A DNA stretch of 47,520 nt from Methanomassiliicoccales archaeon (GCA_030593295.1 JAUVHO010000009.1:1-47520); one strand, 5' to 3'. Counted from the first letter of the stretch, positions 14,901 through 22,280 are shown. Numbers and translations are program-made. Notes: generated by a model from the sequence alone, not told the origin.

Positions 14901-16219
14901 AAGACGTTGATGGCGATGGGAATTACATTTCCATGTTCGGACATAAGTTATACCTCTGGGATAATCCAGCTGAGATTCATCATTACGTTGGCTCGAACAT
15001 CGCCGGAAAGATTCAGACGATTTCGGGGCTCTCCGTCACTTTGGCCAAGATTGACCTTCTTGCGCTCATCGGCCAGCTCTCCTCATCCATTTGTTCGCCG
15101 TGTGGATTGTTCTTGCGGCTTGCCAGCTGGTTCGTGGGCCTCTATATTAACTTCAACCTGAACGTTCAGGCAGAGTTCTACTATCTCATTGGGACGTATG
15201 GTGAGACAAGCAAGATATTCCAGACCGGAGAGGATGCGGATCTCCATTGGTTCGGATTCCAATCTCCGCCTGGGGAGACAGCCACCAAGTCACACGAACT
15301 CTCGCTTTCGGCAAATCTGGGTGAGACCATTGAAACGAGCGTGTTCAGGCTGGTCAAATCGCATGTCGATGCCGCGGTTCAGGGTTCAATCAACTTCGAG
15401 ACCGTGCTCTTCCCTGGCACAATATTTGAGATAACTCTGCTCGATGTACCGATCATGGAGGGCGAAACATTGGAAGGATCTGCGAACACGTATTCGTTCA
15501 CCGACACATACCTCTTCCATGAGTACACCGGTGAAGACCTGACCCCTCCATTCTCAGAGGTGCACGACCTTCCACTCTACTCCGCTTCGACCTTTGTCAT
15601 AAACGCTGATTCAAGCGATCAGCTAAGCGGGGTCAAGGATGTCAAGCTGTACTATCGGCTGGACTATGGCAGTTGGACAGAATACGGCATTCTCTCGAAC
15701 GATGTAATCACTTTCAACACTCCCTCGGACGGCTATTATGAGTTCTACACCATCGCCACCGACAATTGGGGGAACATTGAGCAGGCTCCGTCCATACCGG
15801 ACGCGTCAACCTATGTCGACACCACTGCACCCAACGTAGTGGCCCCACCGTCCGTCCAGACGGAAGACCCCGAACCAACGGTGGAATGGGAAGGCTCCGA
15901 TGACACGACTGGCATCAATCACTACGAGATCAGCGTGGACTATGGACCCTTTGAAGACATCGGAAACAAGACAAACCACACCTTGAGGAATTTGTCAGAG
16001 GGTACGCATCAGATGACCATTCGAGCCTACGACAACTCCGGGAATTATGGGGATACAGTAGTTGAAGTGTCTTTGGAAAGCAGTGGACAGAACGATGGTC
16101 AAGGCGATTCAGCCTCTGTCATCTCTTTCGAAGTTGTGGCGATTTTGGTGGCCCTTATTGCAGGAATTGTCATAGTATTATTGGCCGCGTACTCCAATAG
16201 GAGAAAGAGAGTCAAATAG
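11942..16219 (+). CDS. Giant surface protein with two YRMQ-type domains, Ig-like and PKD domains
   Basis: 1425 residues. The ATG at 11942 follows GAGGAGGAGAT closely, and a signal peptide covers about 1-30. The unfamiliar domain seen in the 8661 protein occurs twice in tandem (about 57-220 and 222-385), each with I-H-R/K-x-x-x-V-D-x-I-D, WYY, DDxADISS and TSGDYDGSTGIDQDDANLWF-type motifs. Next come a Big_5-like Ig domain (SWSPKGTNVNDVSPIGITF), one PKD domain (WDFGDG), a region of about 650 residues that I do not recognise, two Ig/Fn3-like domains near the end, and a C-terminal helix with an RRKRVK anchor. It sits between the phospholipase cassette and convergent collagen-like genes. It is probably a cell-surface adhesin or S-layer-associated protein; no enzyme motif is visible. 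Confidence 0.7.
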   Translation: MAHLVLTKFASLMVVSMLVIMLGVNAVLASSEEDGQSNGEGPVLELGERDLEPLSSYHTLKITIHRMQGVDSIDFLGSPDWYYAVGISEDGITWQGQVSARPIVDEAWDVIVDAEHFFTCDSDIIQIFIALVDYDSLDADDVADISSTPGGGGSIFGDLTNASSYPSHSIFKATYYFSTHTLLGDGYVPDGPWLKTSGDYDGSTGIDQDDANLWFQVEEVVKYPIEVYIHKIGAVDEIDIGSEAEWYYGVFVSIDSMNWESYYSPVPLDYNEDDLMVDRSHVFHMDGPLIYVAIILFDYDSGGTTDDLADISSEVGGGQDNFPGGSVPSYAYFLCVFDWTSNTLQSGFDSYVEDNNWYYKTSGEFDGSVGIDENDAELWFRIFSMPPKILDWSPKGTNVNDVSPIGITFGARMDQVAVESAFSIVPQIAGQFRWNNDSSSFFFIPDSPFDCLGSYSVTLTTAAADLNGLHIGATLSWTFQVESNGRPVAVAGGDQSTEMFRLVTLDASESYDFTGELVSYEWDFGDGITTSGVRVQHSYFRADDFIVILTVTDNYGLSHSDSITIHVEKGNFVPQNLVYDYAFEWPFFNENFTTTLDMSMSTGIDQLVDLSILGIFNLGSIDAEVFQRDFELTTTATGLTDDNGDSWSSISLEWHDTSREYLRSSNGFSIRQDRETYMELNGQKSDGTSVKAWIELYSMDIVEPISIQLKDTPQSPQTMDLWHFTMYKQSEYYEENGNIQLKAYGSTQMYLPFQRRHIIQPMGSKLMIIGDETVKAYGIRHTYEHWNFEVDYDRSFLSPYYDIITYGNLLLDKGWIETTQWFADKQQTILLSELSFRMDDNGVGSPDYSSKEFIELATLSNLRDRIDLVQTDTTDKFTTDYETTARIYEPWAHARLRLGGNKTHEVILGFDLVYDVILEHKGYVVFNHHLSGEELDRTIQSTLVSSYDEYTLYLQPHFDLSMESWNRQTGELHEVYFYLELPVPTLEDVDGDGNYISMFGHKLYLWDNPAEIHHYVGSNIAGKIQTISGLSVTLAKIDLLALIGQLSSSICSPCGLFLRLASWFVGLYINFNLNVQAEFYYLIGTYGETSKIFQTGEDADLHWFGFQSPPGETATKSHELSLSANLGETIETSVFRLVKSHVDAAVQGSINFETVLFPGTIFEITLLDVPIMEGETLEGSANTYSFTDTYLFHEYTGEDLTPPFSEVHDLPLYSASTFVINADSSDQLSGVKDVKLYYRLDYGSWTEYGILSNDVITFNTPSDGYYEFYTIATDNWGNIEQAPSIPDASTYVDTTAPNVVAPPSVQTEDPEPTVEWEGSDDTTGINHYEISVDYGPFEDIGNKTNHTLRNLSEGTHQMTIRAYDNSGNYGDTVVEVSLESSGQNDGQGDSASVISFEVVAILVALIAGIVIVLLAAYSNRRKRVK

Positions 16220-16249
16220 CTGGGTCGCCTTGACTCCGCCTCCAGGTCA

Positions 16250-16906
16250 TCACGACGGATAGAACACCGCAACCACATGAGAGGACATCACCATGTCACC
16301 CACGCTCATGCCCGCATACATCCAGCCGTTCAGATAATATGTATGGCTGCCGGCTCCGACAACATACGCCCTCTGCACATGTCCACTTGTCTGCGTCTGG
16401 ACCTCGGTCGGATACTGGTCCGGGATCTCATCCATCCAATCGCCTGATTGGAAGCTGCAGGTGCCGGCATCTTCCGCCACTGTCAAGCCCCACCGATCCT
16501 CCGTTCCAAACGTGTGTTCGATCAAGAGCCTCGCATTCGCCGTGATCACAATCGTCCCTGCAGATGGTACATCGATAGTGATGGAGAGCAAGTTGTTGCA
16601 CGGAAGCGAGGACAACAAGACGTCCACGCCGGTGTTGATGTAGGCCATCAGCGTACCAGGTCCTGCAGGTCCCACCGGTCCTTGAAGTCCCTGCGGTCCT
16701 TGGGCTCCCGTCGCTCCCTGTGCTCCCGTTGCTCCTTGCGGTCCAGTGTCCCCATCGTTACCATCCTGTCCATCATCTCCCTGCACGCCCTGCGGTCCTT
16801 CCGGTCCCTCCTGTCCAGGAATCACGAAAGGCATGATCAATGCGATCACTGCTATTATCAAGCTCACTATTGCTATTACTTGCCAAATCCCAGTCTTGGA
16901 TTCCAT
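16250..16906 (-). CDS. Membrane-anchored collagen-like protein, copy 1
   Basis: 218 residues. One N-terminal membrane helix (about 8-30, [19 protein letters not shown]) is followed by a collagen-like run of Gly-X-Y triplets (about 32-82, with GPEGPQG, GATGAQG and GPQGLQG). A beta-rich C-terminal domain of about 130 residues with an isolated Cys pair comes last. GAGGAGGG precedes the ATG by six bases. The N-terminal helix could be a signal anchor, leaving the collagen stalk and globular head outside. Such stalk-and-head proteins are known from bacteria and phage but are less often noted in archaea. A tandem paralogue lies at 17039-17677, nearly identical in the first 60 residues and diverged in the head. 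Confidence 0.75.
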   Translation of the reverse strand: MESKTGIWQVIAIVSLIIAVIALIMPFVIPGQEGPEGPQGVQGDDGQDGNDGDTGPQGATGAQGATGAQGPQGLQGPVGPAGPGTLMAYINTGVDVLLSSLPCNNLLSITIDVPSAGTIVITANARLLIEHTFGTEDRWGLTVAEDAGTCSFQSGDWMDEIPDQYPTEVQTQTSGHVQRAYVVGAGSHTYYLNGWMYAGMSVGDMVMSSHVVAVFYPS

Positions 16907-16940
16907 CTGAGGCCCTCCTCAACGTTCGGAATCTTACGCT

Positions 16941-16960
16941 GGCTTAAATAGGTTGCTTCA
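16941..16960 (-). promoter_or_regulatory. BRE/TATA promoter of collagen-like copy 1
   Basis: TGAAGCAACCTATTTAAGCC on the minus strand holds a BRE-like AGCAACC joined to the TATA box TATTTAA. It lies about 40 bases before the ATG at 16906. The same box precedes copy 2 and recurs at two further places in the next 2 kb. Confidence 0.6.
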
Positions 16961-17038
16961 GGTCCTCAACCGATAGTGTGCAGCTTCTCCGGAACATCAT
17001 GGAATATTCTGATTGTGTCTTGTGGATGAGATGACCAG

Positions 17039-17677
17039 CTAGTCCGGATAGTATATTGCGATCGTTGTCCCAGTCGATATCCTGTCAGAGGATTCCCAGC
17101 CCATCGAGAACCTATTGTTGACGTAGAACGTCTCTCCTCCCGTGAAACCGATTGGATAATAGAACGCCCTCTGGAAGGTGGCGGTGGAGGTGTATCCGAA
17201 CGAAGGAAGATTGGTGGGAACATTCACCTCGGCATGGCCGGGATAGTGTGTGCAGTCGTCAGGGATATTGGAGATGAACATCTCCATGAAGTCGTACACA
17301 CCATTCTGATGACTCATGTACGTGACCACCGTCACAGTCACGATGATCGTGGACCCGGGACTCACGTCGTTCGTCACCGTTACCGAGAGGTCTGTTACCC
17401 GTCCGCAGGTTTGGTTGGTCGGTGTTGAGAACGACAACCCCACTGATTCGTAGATCTTCGCTCCAGGCCCAGGCGGTCCCTGTGGCCCTTGCGCCCCTGT
17501 TGATCCTTGCGGTCCGGTGTCACCGTCGTCCCCGTCTTGGCCATCATCTCCCGCCACGCCCTGCGGTCCTTCAGCTCCCTCGCGGACGGGAATGAGGAAC
17601 GGCATGATCATAGCAATCACGGCTATTATCAGGCTCACTGTGGCTATTGCTTGCCATATTCTAACTTTTGAATCCAT
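17039..17677 (-). CDS. Membrane-anchored collagen-like protein, copy 2
   Basis: 212 residues with the same plan as copy 1: N-terminal helix ([18 protein letters not shown]), Gly-X-Y repeats (about 32-73, [19 protein letters not shown]), then a beta-rich head that differs from copy 1 except for a final I-x-Y-P-D, as opposed to V-x-Y-P-S. The shared promoter, ribosome site and stalk with diverged heads suggest a tandem duplication followed by selection on the exposed domain. The head might bind a ligand or partner; no enzyme motif is seen. Its promoter region is shared back to back with the small membrane-protein gene at 17828. Confidence 0.75.
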   Translation of the reverse strand: MDSKVRIWQAIATVSLIIAVIAMIMPFLIPVREGAEGPQGVAGDDGQDGDDGDTGPQGSTGAQGPQGPPGPGAKIYESVGLSFSTPTNQTCGRVTDLSVTVTNDVSPGSTIIVTVTVVTYMSHQNGVYDFMEMFISNIPDDCTHYPGHAEVNVPTNLPSFGYTSTATFQRAFYYPIGFTGGETFYVNNRFSMGWESSDRISTGTTIAIYYPD

Positions 17678-17710
17678 CTGAGACCCTCCTCTATGTTCAG
17701 AATCTTATGC

Positions 17711-17730
17711 TGGCATAAATAGGTTGCTTC
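17711..17730 (-). promoter_or_regulatory. BRE/TATA promoter of collagen-like copy 2
   Basis: GAAGCAACCTATTTATGCCA on the minus strand matches the copy 1 promoter at 17 of 19 aligned bases. Beyond it on the plus strand, CCTTTATT at about 17742-17749 is the likely TATA of the divergent gene at 17828. Confidence 0.6.
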
Positions 17731-17827
17731 AAGCACCAACCCTTTATTACCATCAATCCGATTGGCCTTTGATCCTTCGCAATCACGTAACCCAGGAGGG
17801 ACTGGAGGGTCTTTGGAGGAGATACGT

Positions 17828-18172
17828 ATGAAAGAAAGCGTCATCAAGCTGGGAGTGACCATAATCTTCGTGGGATCGATCGCATACCTCTTCGGCACGT
17901 TTGCCGAGGACGGCGCCTACGTTACCTTGACGAGCGCCGCAAAGGACCTCTACGACAACTCATTGCTCGTCAGGGCGTATGAGGAGACCAGGCTGGCGGC
18001 ATTCACAAAGAACATCGGACTCTTCATTGCTTTGGTGGGAATTGCCATCTCATTCTACGGAATGGGTCAAGATACCACTCCGGCCCCATTGCCACCGCGT
18101 AAGGTGCTACCACTGTTGGAGGAACATCCACCGCAGGAATCATCTCAGCAATATCCGCCTCAGAGGTTTTGA
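17828..18172 (+). CDS. Small two-helix membrane protein with Pro/Gln tail, copy A
   Basis: 114 residues from the ATG at 17828, which has GGAGGAGAT just upstream; the longer frame from 17762 covers the promoter and is not used. Two hydrophobic helices (about 6-24, LGVTIIFVGSIAYLFG; 63-82, IGLFIALVGIAISFYGMG) flank a charged loop with LVRAYEETR. The tail is Pro-rich and ends PQESSQQYPPQRF. A paralogue of identical length lies at 18633-18977. I know no function for the family. The repeated small-membrane-protein theme in this window (six genes with Pro/Gln tails) points to a lineage-specific membrane family. Confidence 0.7.
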   Translation: MKESVIKLGVTIIFVGSIAYLFGTFAEDGAYVTLTSAAKDLYDNSLLVRAYEETRLAAFTKNIGLFIALVGIAISFYGMGQDTTPAPLPPRKVLPLLEEHPPQESSQQYPPQRF

Positions 18173-18194
18173 CCGATCCTTGTGGGGAAACCCG

Positions 18195-18479
18195 ATGAAG
18201 GCCAATGAAGAAAAGGAAGTTCCCGGGAAGTGGGAAAAGACCGCCCTCATATTTGCAGTCGTCTTCTTCATCGTCGCGATTATCTTCGCGGCTTACGCAA
18301 TAGCCATGTCCGTTGAATCCGGCAAGCTGTTGTTCGAGGACCACGACGAGTGGCAGGTGTACTGGGCAGAACGTGAAGGCCTCTGGATTACCGTCAGGAC
18401 TCTCGGCGTGCTCTTCTTCATGCTGTCGATGGGTCTGGTTGCGTTATGGGTCTATTTGAGAAGAACGAGGACGAGATAG
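18195..18479 (+). CDS. Small two-helix membrane protein
   Basis: 94 residues from the ATG at 18195, 22 bases after copy A, so probably co-transcribed with it. After a charged start (MKANEEKEVPGKWEK) come a helix at about 16-38 (ALIFAVVFFIVAIIFAAYAIAM), a loop rich in Glu, Asp and Trp, and a second helix at about 68-88 (LGVLFFMLSMGLVALWVYL) ending in RRTRTR. The topology resembles copy A but without the Pro/Gln tail. Function unknown. Confidence 0.65.
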   Translation: MKANEEKEVPGKWEKTALIFAVVFFIVAIIFAAYAIAMSVESGKLLFEDHDEWQVYWAEREGLWITVRTLGVLFFMLSMGLVALWVYLRRTRTR

Positions 18480-18500
18480 AATGTCCACCGGCTCTGGACT

Positions 18501-18534
18501 GAATAGGTTGCTTTGGGAACCAATCCTTTAATAG
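18501..18534 (+). repeat. Duplicated promoter segment
   Basis: GAATAGGTTGCTTTGGGAAC followed by CAATCCTTTAAT repeats the segment at about 17717-17750 (AAATAGGTTGCTTCAAGCAC, then CAACCCTTTATT). At 17.7 kb the left part is the promoter of collagen-like copy 2; here no minus-strand gene starts, so the box may be a leftover. The right part (CCTTTAAT) probably serves the gene at 18633. Confidence 0.5.
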
Positions 18535-18632
18535 CCTCTGCAAGATTCGGGTCTGACTGTTCAAATCCCGCGATTCTTCGCCTTGTTGTCACCTGGTGAT
18601 GAGGTGATGAACAGTTGTTGGAGGTGATAGAG

Positions 18633-18977
18633 ATGAGGAGAGATTTCGTCAGAGCTGGTGTGGCCATTCTTCTTCTGGGTGCGGTTGTTTTCGTTCTTGG
18701 CATTTTCCTGGGCTACACTGCTTATGGTACACTGATACAGTACGCAGATGACCCATGGGCCAATGGTTCCACACTGGTCAGAGCGTATGAGGAGATGCGG
18801 AACGCAGAGATCGTCACTGGCCTGGGGTTCTTCATCGCTCTTATTGGCATTGCGATAGCATTCTATGGAATGATGCTTGAGCCATCACCGATAATAACAC
18901 CAATGCCAGCACCACAACCGGTGCCATGGCAGCAGACCGAGCAACAACAGCCTCAGCAGTACCCGCCGCAGCCCTAG
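18633..18977 (+). CDS. Small two-helix membrane protein with Pro/Gln tail, copy B
   Basis: 114 residues; the ATG at 18633 has GGAGGTG seven bases upstream. Layout and key segments match copy A: helix 1 (GVAILLLGAVVFVLGIFLG), loop with STLVRAYEEMRNAE, helix 2 (GLGFFIALIGIAIAFYGMM), and a Pro/Gln tail that ends in QQYPPQP. The shared upstream sequence shows that the duplication included the promoter. The tail is longer in Gln than in copy A (QTEQQQPQQYPPQP). Function unknown. Confidence 0.7.
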   Translation: MRRDFVRAGVAILLLGAVVFVLGIFLGYTAYGTLIQYADDPWANGSTLVRAYEEMRNAEIVTGLGFFIALIGIAIAFYGMMLEPSPIITPMPAPQPVPWQQTEQQQPQQYPPQP

Positions 18978-19103
18978 AGCTTCATCAGGACCTGCTGGAC
19001 GAGATTGACATCTTTGTAGCTCACCCTTTCGGCTGTATGATCACCGGCACCCCCCCATCCGTGATGTATCCTACATGTACTATAAATTCCTATATATCAC
19101 TAT

Positions 19104-19116
19104 AGCAACCTATAAG
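19104..19116 (+). promoter_or_regulatory. BRE/TATA box of the RelBE-like pair
   Basis: AGCAACCTATAAG is the same BRE plus TATA core as in front of the collagen-like genes. Its centre is about 29 bases before the ATG at 19142, which argues for a leaderless transcript and against the earlier ATG at 19118. Confidence 0.55.
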
Positions 19117-19141
19117 TATGGCGGGCCGCATCATAACCACG

Positions 19142-19363
19142 ATGGCCACGACGATCCAGATAAGGGAAGAGCTGAGGGACAGGCTCAACAGCATGAAGAT
19201 CCATCCGAGGGAGACCTACAATGACATCATAGAGCGCCTTCTCGAGGACCTCCAGGAGCTGAACGATGAGACCAAGAAGGACATCCAAAAGGCCTTGAAG
19301 GAGATAGAGTCCGGGAAGTACAAGACCCATGAAGAGGTCAAGGAAGAACTGGGATTCAAGTGA
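19142..19363 (+). CDS. RelB/VapB-like antitoxin
   Basis: 73 residues from 19142 (see the TATA box 29 bases upstream). MATTIQIREELRDRLNSMKI, then ETYNDIIERLLEDL, is a ribbon-helix-helix pattern common in archaeal antitoxins. The C-terminal part (ALKEIESGKYKTHEEVKEELGFK) is the typical toxin-wrapping helix with the K-Y-x-T/S-x-E-E-x-x-x-x-L signature. The stop overlaps the toxin start as GTGA. It would bind and neutralise the toxin and repress the shared promoter, as in RelBE systems. Confidence 0.8.
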   Translation: MATTIQIREELRDRLNSMKIHPRETYNDIIERLLEDLQELNDETKKDIQKALKEIESGKYKTHEEVKEELGFK

Positions 19364-19623
19364 CCTTCGAAATCATCTGGTCTCAGTCCGCCCTCAAGCA
19401 ACTGAAGAAGCTCGACCGCTCCGTGGCCAAAAGGATCGTCGACGCTGTGGACAAACTGCTCGCCGACCCGCACAGGGTCGTCAGTAGGATTGTGAACTCA
19501 CCCTATTTCAGGCTCCGGGTCGGGGATTACAGCGTCCTGGTCGACATCCAAAGGAAGGAGCTCAGGGTTCTAGTGGTCAAAGTGGGACATCGGAAGAGCG
19601 TTTATGACCGTGACTCTGGATGA
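19360..19623 (+). CDS. RelE/ParE-family toxin
   Basis: 87 residues starting at a GTG that overlaps the antitoxin stop. FEIIWSQSALKQLKKLDRSVAKRIVDAVDKL is the N-terminal strand and helix pair of RelE-type toxins; YFRLRVGDYSVLVDI and VLVVKVGHRKSVYD are the beta-sheet with the conserved R-x-G-D-Y-R/S-V and final H-R-x-x-V-Y motifs. Family members cleave mRNA on the ribosome or, for ParE, poison gyrase; the H-R-K-S-V-Y end suggests the RelE branch. It is complete, with no sign of decay. Confidence 0.85.
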   Translation: MTFEIIWSQSALKQLKKLDRSVAKRIVDAVDKLLADPHRVVSRIVNSPYFRLRVGDYSVLVDIQRKELRVLVVKVGHRKSVYDRDSG

Positions 19624-19752
19624 TCCCTCCGAAACGATATGAAAAGCATCCCTCCACAATACGAGGCCTTCATTTGCATTCTCGGCGGCCTCTTCTTTCT
19701 TCGTGCTCCCCGATGATCAGGTCCTGTTCCGGTTGCCATCCTTCAGCATTTG

Positions 19753-20130
19753 TCACAGCTTCAAGTACTTCTCCACCCATCCCAAGAACGAGACCGCATC
19801 CTTCACCAAACGTTCGCTGTTCTTCTTTGAGATCGTCTTTCCAAGGTATCCAGCCTCCGACCGCATGTCCAGGGACCTCTTCAGTGTCTCTCTCTTCTTG
19901 CCGTCCTTGATCGTCTTGACCACATCTACATGCAGCCGAACAGCTTCCCTGTGGTCGGTGGACGCCCTTTGTTCCAGAAAGAAGACCGTCAAGGCGTCAT
20001 TAGCGTTTATCATCGACTGGGTGGCGTTGAATCCCGCCGCGTTATGTCTTCCTCTCTTCAGGTTGTCCTGTGCCGATGCGAGGAATTCCCTGGCCTTGTT
20101 CAGATACCCAGAAGCCTCCGATCTCTTCAC
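19753..20130 (-). CDS. HEPN-domain protein (toxin candidate)
   Basis: 125 residues from the GTG at 20130, which overlaps the stop of the nucleotidyltransferase gene as GTGA; a GTG at 20142 is an alternative. It is all helical: KRSEASGYLNKAREFLASAQDNL, then HNAAGFNATQSMINANDAL, the pattern of HEPN proteins paired with minimal nucleotidyltransferases. The RNase motif R-x4-6-H is not evident; the last helix has RSEAGYLG where it would lie, so Tyr may replace His or catalysis may be lost. In HEPN/MNT pairs the MNT protein typically AMPylates a Tyr of the HEPN toxin, and this Tyr would be the one to check. Confidence 0.75.
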   Translation of the reverse strand: MKRSEASGYLNKAREFLASAQDNLKRGRHNAAGFNATQSMINANDALTVFFLEQRASTDHREAVRLHVDVVKTIKDGKKRETLKRSLDMRSEAGYLGKTISKKNSERLVKDAVSFLGWVEKYLKL

Positions 20131-20714
20131 CTTCCTAACCACTTCGCATCACCATAGAGCACCTTTCCCTCTTCGAGCACGTTCAAGATGAACGGATCAG
20201 CTCTCTTCATCCGGTCCCTGACCTCGGTTACAGAGAGATACACCGGCACGATCGTCACATCGTACTTGTCCGTTAGCGTCCCCACGATCTCCAGGACCGC
20301 ATCCTCGGGTTTCGTTCTCGAGTATACCACCAACACATCGATGTCACTTCTCTCGGTGAAATCACCTCTGGCGACCGAGCCGAAAAGGATGATGTTCCTT
20401 ATGTGCTTTTTCTCCAGACCCTCGGAGAACTCCTTAGCTATGTCCAGGTAGCCGTCCCTTTCTGCGTAAATGAGATCTGTAATCTTCTCGTACAGAACGT
20501 GCCTCTGGTTCACCCTGTAGAGTTTGGACCTGCCCATCTTCCTGACCACAATTATCCTGGATTCGACAAGACTTCCGAGCGCTGGATGCACCGTGCCGAA
20601 AGACTGCTTCGTGGCCTTCACCAGGTCCTCAAGGCAATATTCCCTCTCCTCGTTCCTCACCATTTCTCTGAGGAGCTTCATCTTCGATCTGGAGCCCAGG
20701 ATGTTCTCTAGCAT
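20127..20714 (-). CDS. Winged-helix MNT nucleotidyltransferase (antitoxin candidate)
   Basis: 195 residues from the ATG at 20714, which lies 27 bases after a TATA box; an ATG at 20726 is too close to it. Residues 5-75 are a winged helix (YCLEDLVKATKQSFGTVHPALGSLVESR). The C-terminal part has the MNT motif FGSVARGDFTERSDIDVLVV with GS and the two aspartates, and VTIVPV as the third strand. Fusion of the DNA-binding domain to MNT suggests that it both represses the promoter and modifies the HEPN partner. The overlap with the HEPN gene supports a two-gene toxin-antitoxin operon. Confidence 0.75.
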   Translation of the reverse strand: MLENILGSRSKMKLLREMVRNEEREYCLEDLVKATKQSFGTVHPALGSLVESRIIVVRKMGRSKLYRVNQRHVLYEKITDLIYAERDGYLDIAKEFSEGLEKKHIRNIILFGSVARGDFTERSDIDVLVVYSRTKPEDAVLEIVGTLTDKYDVTIVPVYLSVTEVRDRMKRADPFILNVLEEGKVLYGDAKWLGR

Positions 20715-20736
20715 TGTCTGTACCATGATCCCCGGA

Positions 20737-20772
20737 CTATATATGTCTATCGATTATTCGATTCTAGAATCG
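20737..20772 (-). promoter_or_regulatory. TATA box and 14-bp palindrome before the MNT/HEPN pair
   Basis: CATATATA (20744 to 20737) is the TATA box. CGATTCTAGAATCG at 20759-20772 is a perfect palindrome 15 bases further upstream. That position suits an operator bound by the winged-helix domain of the first gene product. Confidence 0.55.
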
Positions 20773-20789
20773 AAGATTAGATTGTTCTT

Positions 20790-21713
20790 CTATCCACCTT
20801 TCGGCTGAATGATGATCGGTACGCCACCGTCCGTGATGATGATGTACTCGATGTTGCTGTTGGGATCGTTCAACGCCTGAAGGTACAGCTGTGTCAGGTA
20901 GGCCTGTGTCGCATTCGTCAGGTTGGGATCGCTCGCAAGGAACTGCTCGATGACCAGCCTGATGGCCTCCGCAGACCCGTTCGCCTTGATTATGGTCGCG
21001 TTCCTGAAGCCCTCGGCCTCTATGACCAGCACCTGCCTCTGGGCATCCGCGTTGATCACCGCCGCCTGTCGAAGGTATTCCGCGGTAAGGACCTTCTGCT
21101 CGGCCGCCTTCTTCTCCTCGATCGCCTGGTCCATGGTCAACGGAAGATCAACAGACCGGATCAGGAAGTCCTCCACTATGATGTCGTACGCGCCCAGGTC
21201 TGCAGTGATCAGGGTCAGCACCTGCATCTCCATGGCGACCCTTCCCACACCGCCGATGAACTCGCCGGTGAGGTTGGACGCCACGTTCCTAGGAGTGGTC
21301 CTCATGTACCTCTCCACCAGGTCGTAGTAGTCGCCCCTCTCTATCCTTATGTCCGCGACCTTGTCCGATGGCAGCCTGAAGATCAAAGAGCAATCGAGCC
21401 TTATGTCCAGGTTGTCGCTCGACCTCACCGTCAGCGTCGACCCGGTTGCCGACGTCATGTCCCTGGTCTGGGTGTTATACCTGATTATCTCTATCTCGCT
21501 CACAGCGAAGACCGGGTTGAAGTTCCAGCCTTCGTTTATCTCAGCCTTGTCCGGCCCGAACGGGCTCGTGACGACCACTCCCTTGTGTCCCGCTGGCACC
21601 ACCACGAAGGAGGCCGCCATGAAGGAGATGATGATCACCAGTATGGACAGGATGAGTATGATCCACCCCCACTTCCATATGCCCTTCTCCTCGTCCCATA
21701 GGAATTTCTTCAT
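20790..21713 (-). CDS. SPFH/prohibitin-like membrane protein
   Basis: 307 residues from the ATG at 21713 (GAGGTG eight bases upstream). One N-terminal helix (about 17-43, WIILILSILVIIISFMAASF) is followed by an SPFH domain: VVPAGHKGVVVTSPFGPDKAEINEGWNF, then RDMTSATGSTLTVRSSDNLDIRLDCSLIFRL. The C-terminal half has the coiled-coil region of prohibitins (QAIEEKKAAEQKVLTAEYLR, ADAQRQVLVIEAEG). Such proteins form ring-like membrane scaffolds and often control proteases. No NfeD or protease partner is adjacent. The C-terminal end (YIIITDGGVPIIIQPKGG) resembles that of prohibitin-type archaeal proteins. Confidence 0.85.
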   Translation of the reverse strand: MKKFLWDEEKGIWKWGWIILILSILVIIISFMAASFVVVPAGHKGVVVTSPFGPDKAEINEGWNFNPVFAVSEIEIIRYNTQTRDMTSATGSTLTVRSSDNLDIRLDCSLIFRLPSDKVADIRIERGDYYDLVERYMRTTPRNVASNLTGEFIGGVGRVAMEMQVLTLITADLGAYDIIVEDFLIRSVDLPLTMDQAIEEKKAAEQKVLTAEYLRQAAVINADAQRQVLVIEAEGFRNATIIKANGSAEAIRLVIEQFLASDPNLTNATQAYLTQLYLQALNDPNSNIEYIIITDGGVPIIIQPKGG

Positions 21714-21841
21714 TCGTTCACACCTCTTTTGGTTTATCTGACAGAGCAATGGCGCTGGGAATATAACATGTTGGTTCTCGATGCCTCCCTCGCAAGGGGT
21801 CGAAAATGTTGTGGATATGGTGGATTAGCGCATTCCAGGCC

Positions 21842-22189
21842 TTAACTCACCTGCGAACCGCAGTGCGGACAGAACTTCTGGTTGGGATCGACGCGTCCTC
21901 CACAGTTGCTGCAGAACCTCTGTGCCGAGGGCTGCTGGGGTTGCGGTTGTACGGGCGGCGGCGGTTGCTGTGCCGGGTATTGCGCCGGGTACTGCTGCAG
22001 GTATTGAGGATACTGCTGTGCGTAGACCACCGTCTGTTGCGGCGTGCCGTCCATCGCAAGGCCGATTATGAAAAGAATGAGACCGACCACGGCCAGTATG
22101 GGTCCCAAGAAGCATATGAACGGTATGAAGATCAGGACAATTCCCACGACCAGCATTATGACCCCAGTTATTGTAAGGTCCTCTCTCAC
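21842..22189 (-). CDS. Two-helix membrane protein with Pro/Gln linker and zinc ribbon
   Basis: 115 residues from a GTG at 22189 with AGGAGG upstream. A hydrophobic hairpin at about 8-45 (GVIMLVVGIVLIFIPFICFLG; LAVVGLILFIIGLAM) is followed by a Gln/Pro/Tyr linker (QQYPQYLQQYPAQYPAQQ) and a C-terminal zinc ribbon with four cysteines (FCSNCGGRV, KFCPHCGSQV). The ribbon is probably cytoplasmic and may bind a partner. It shares the Pro/Gln theme with five other small membrane proteins here. Function unknown. Confidence 0.75.
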   Translation of the reverse strand: MREDLTITGVIMLVVGIVLIFIPFICFLGPILAVVGLILFIIGLAMDGTPQQTVVYAQQYPQYLQQYPAQYPAQQPPPPVQPQPQQPSAQRFCSNCGGRVDPNQKFCPHCGSQVS

Positions 22190-22280
22190 CTGGATTCCTC
22201 CTGAGCAGAGCGTACGATTCTGGAGTATTTAAATTGTGTTTGGCTTGTAGCAATATCATTCCAGGTTGCCTCTTCGAAGT

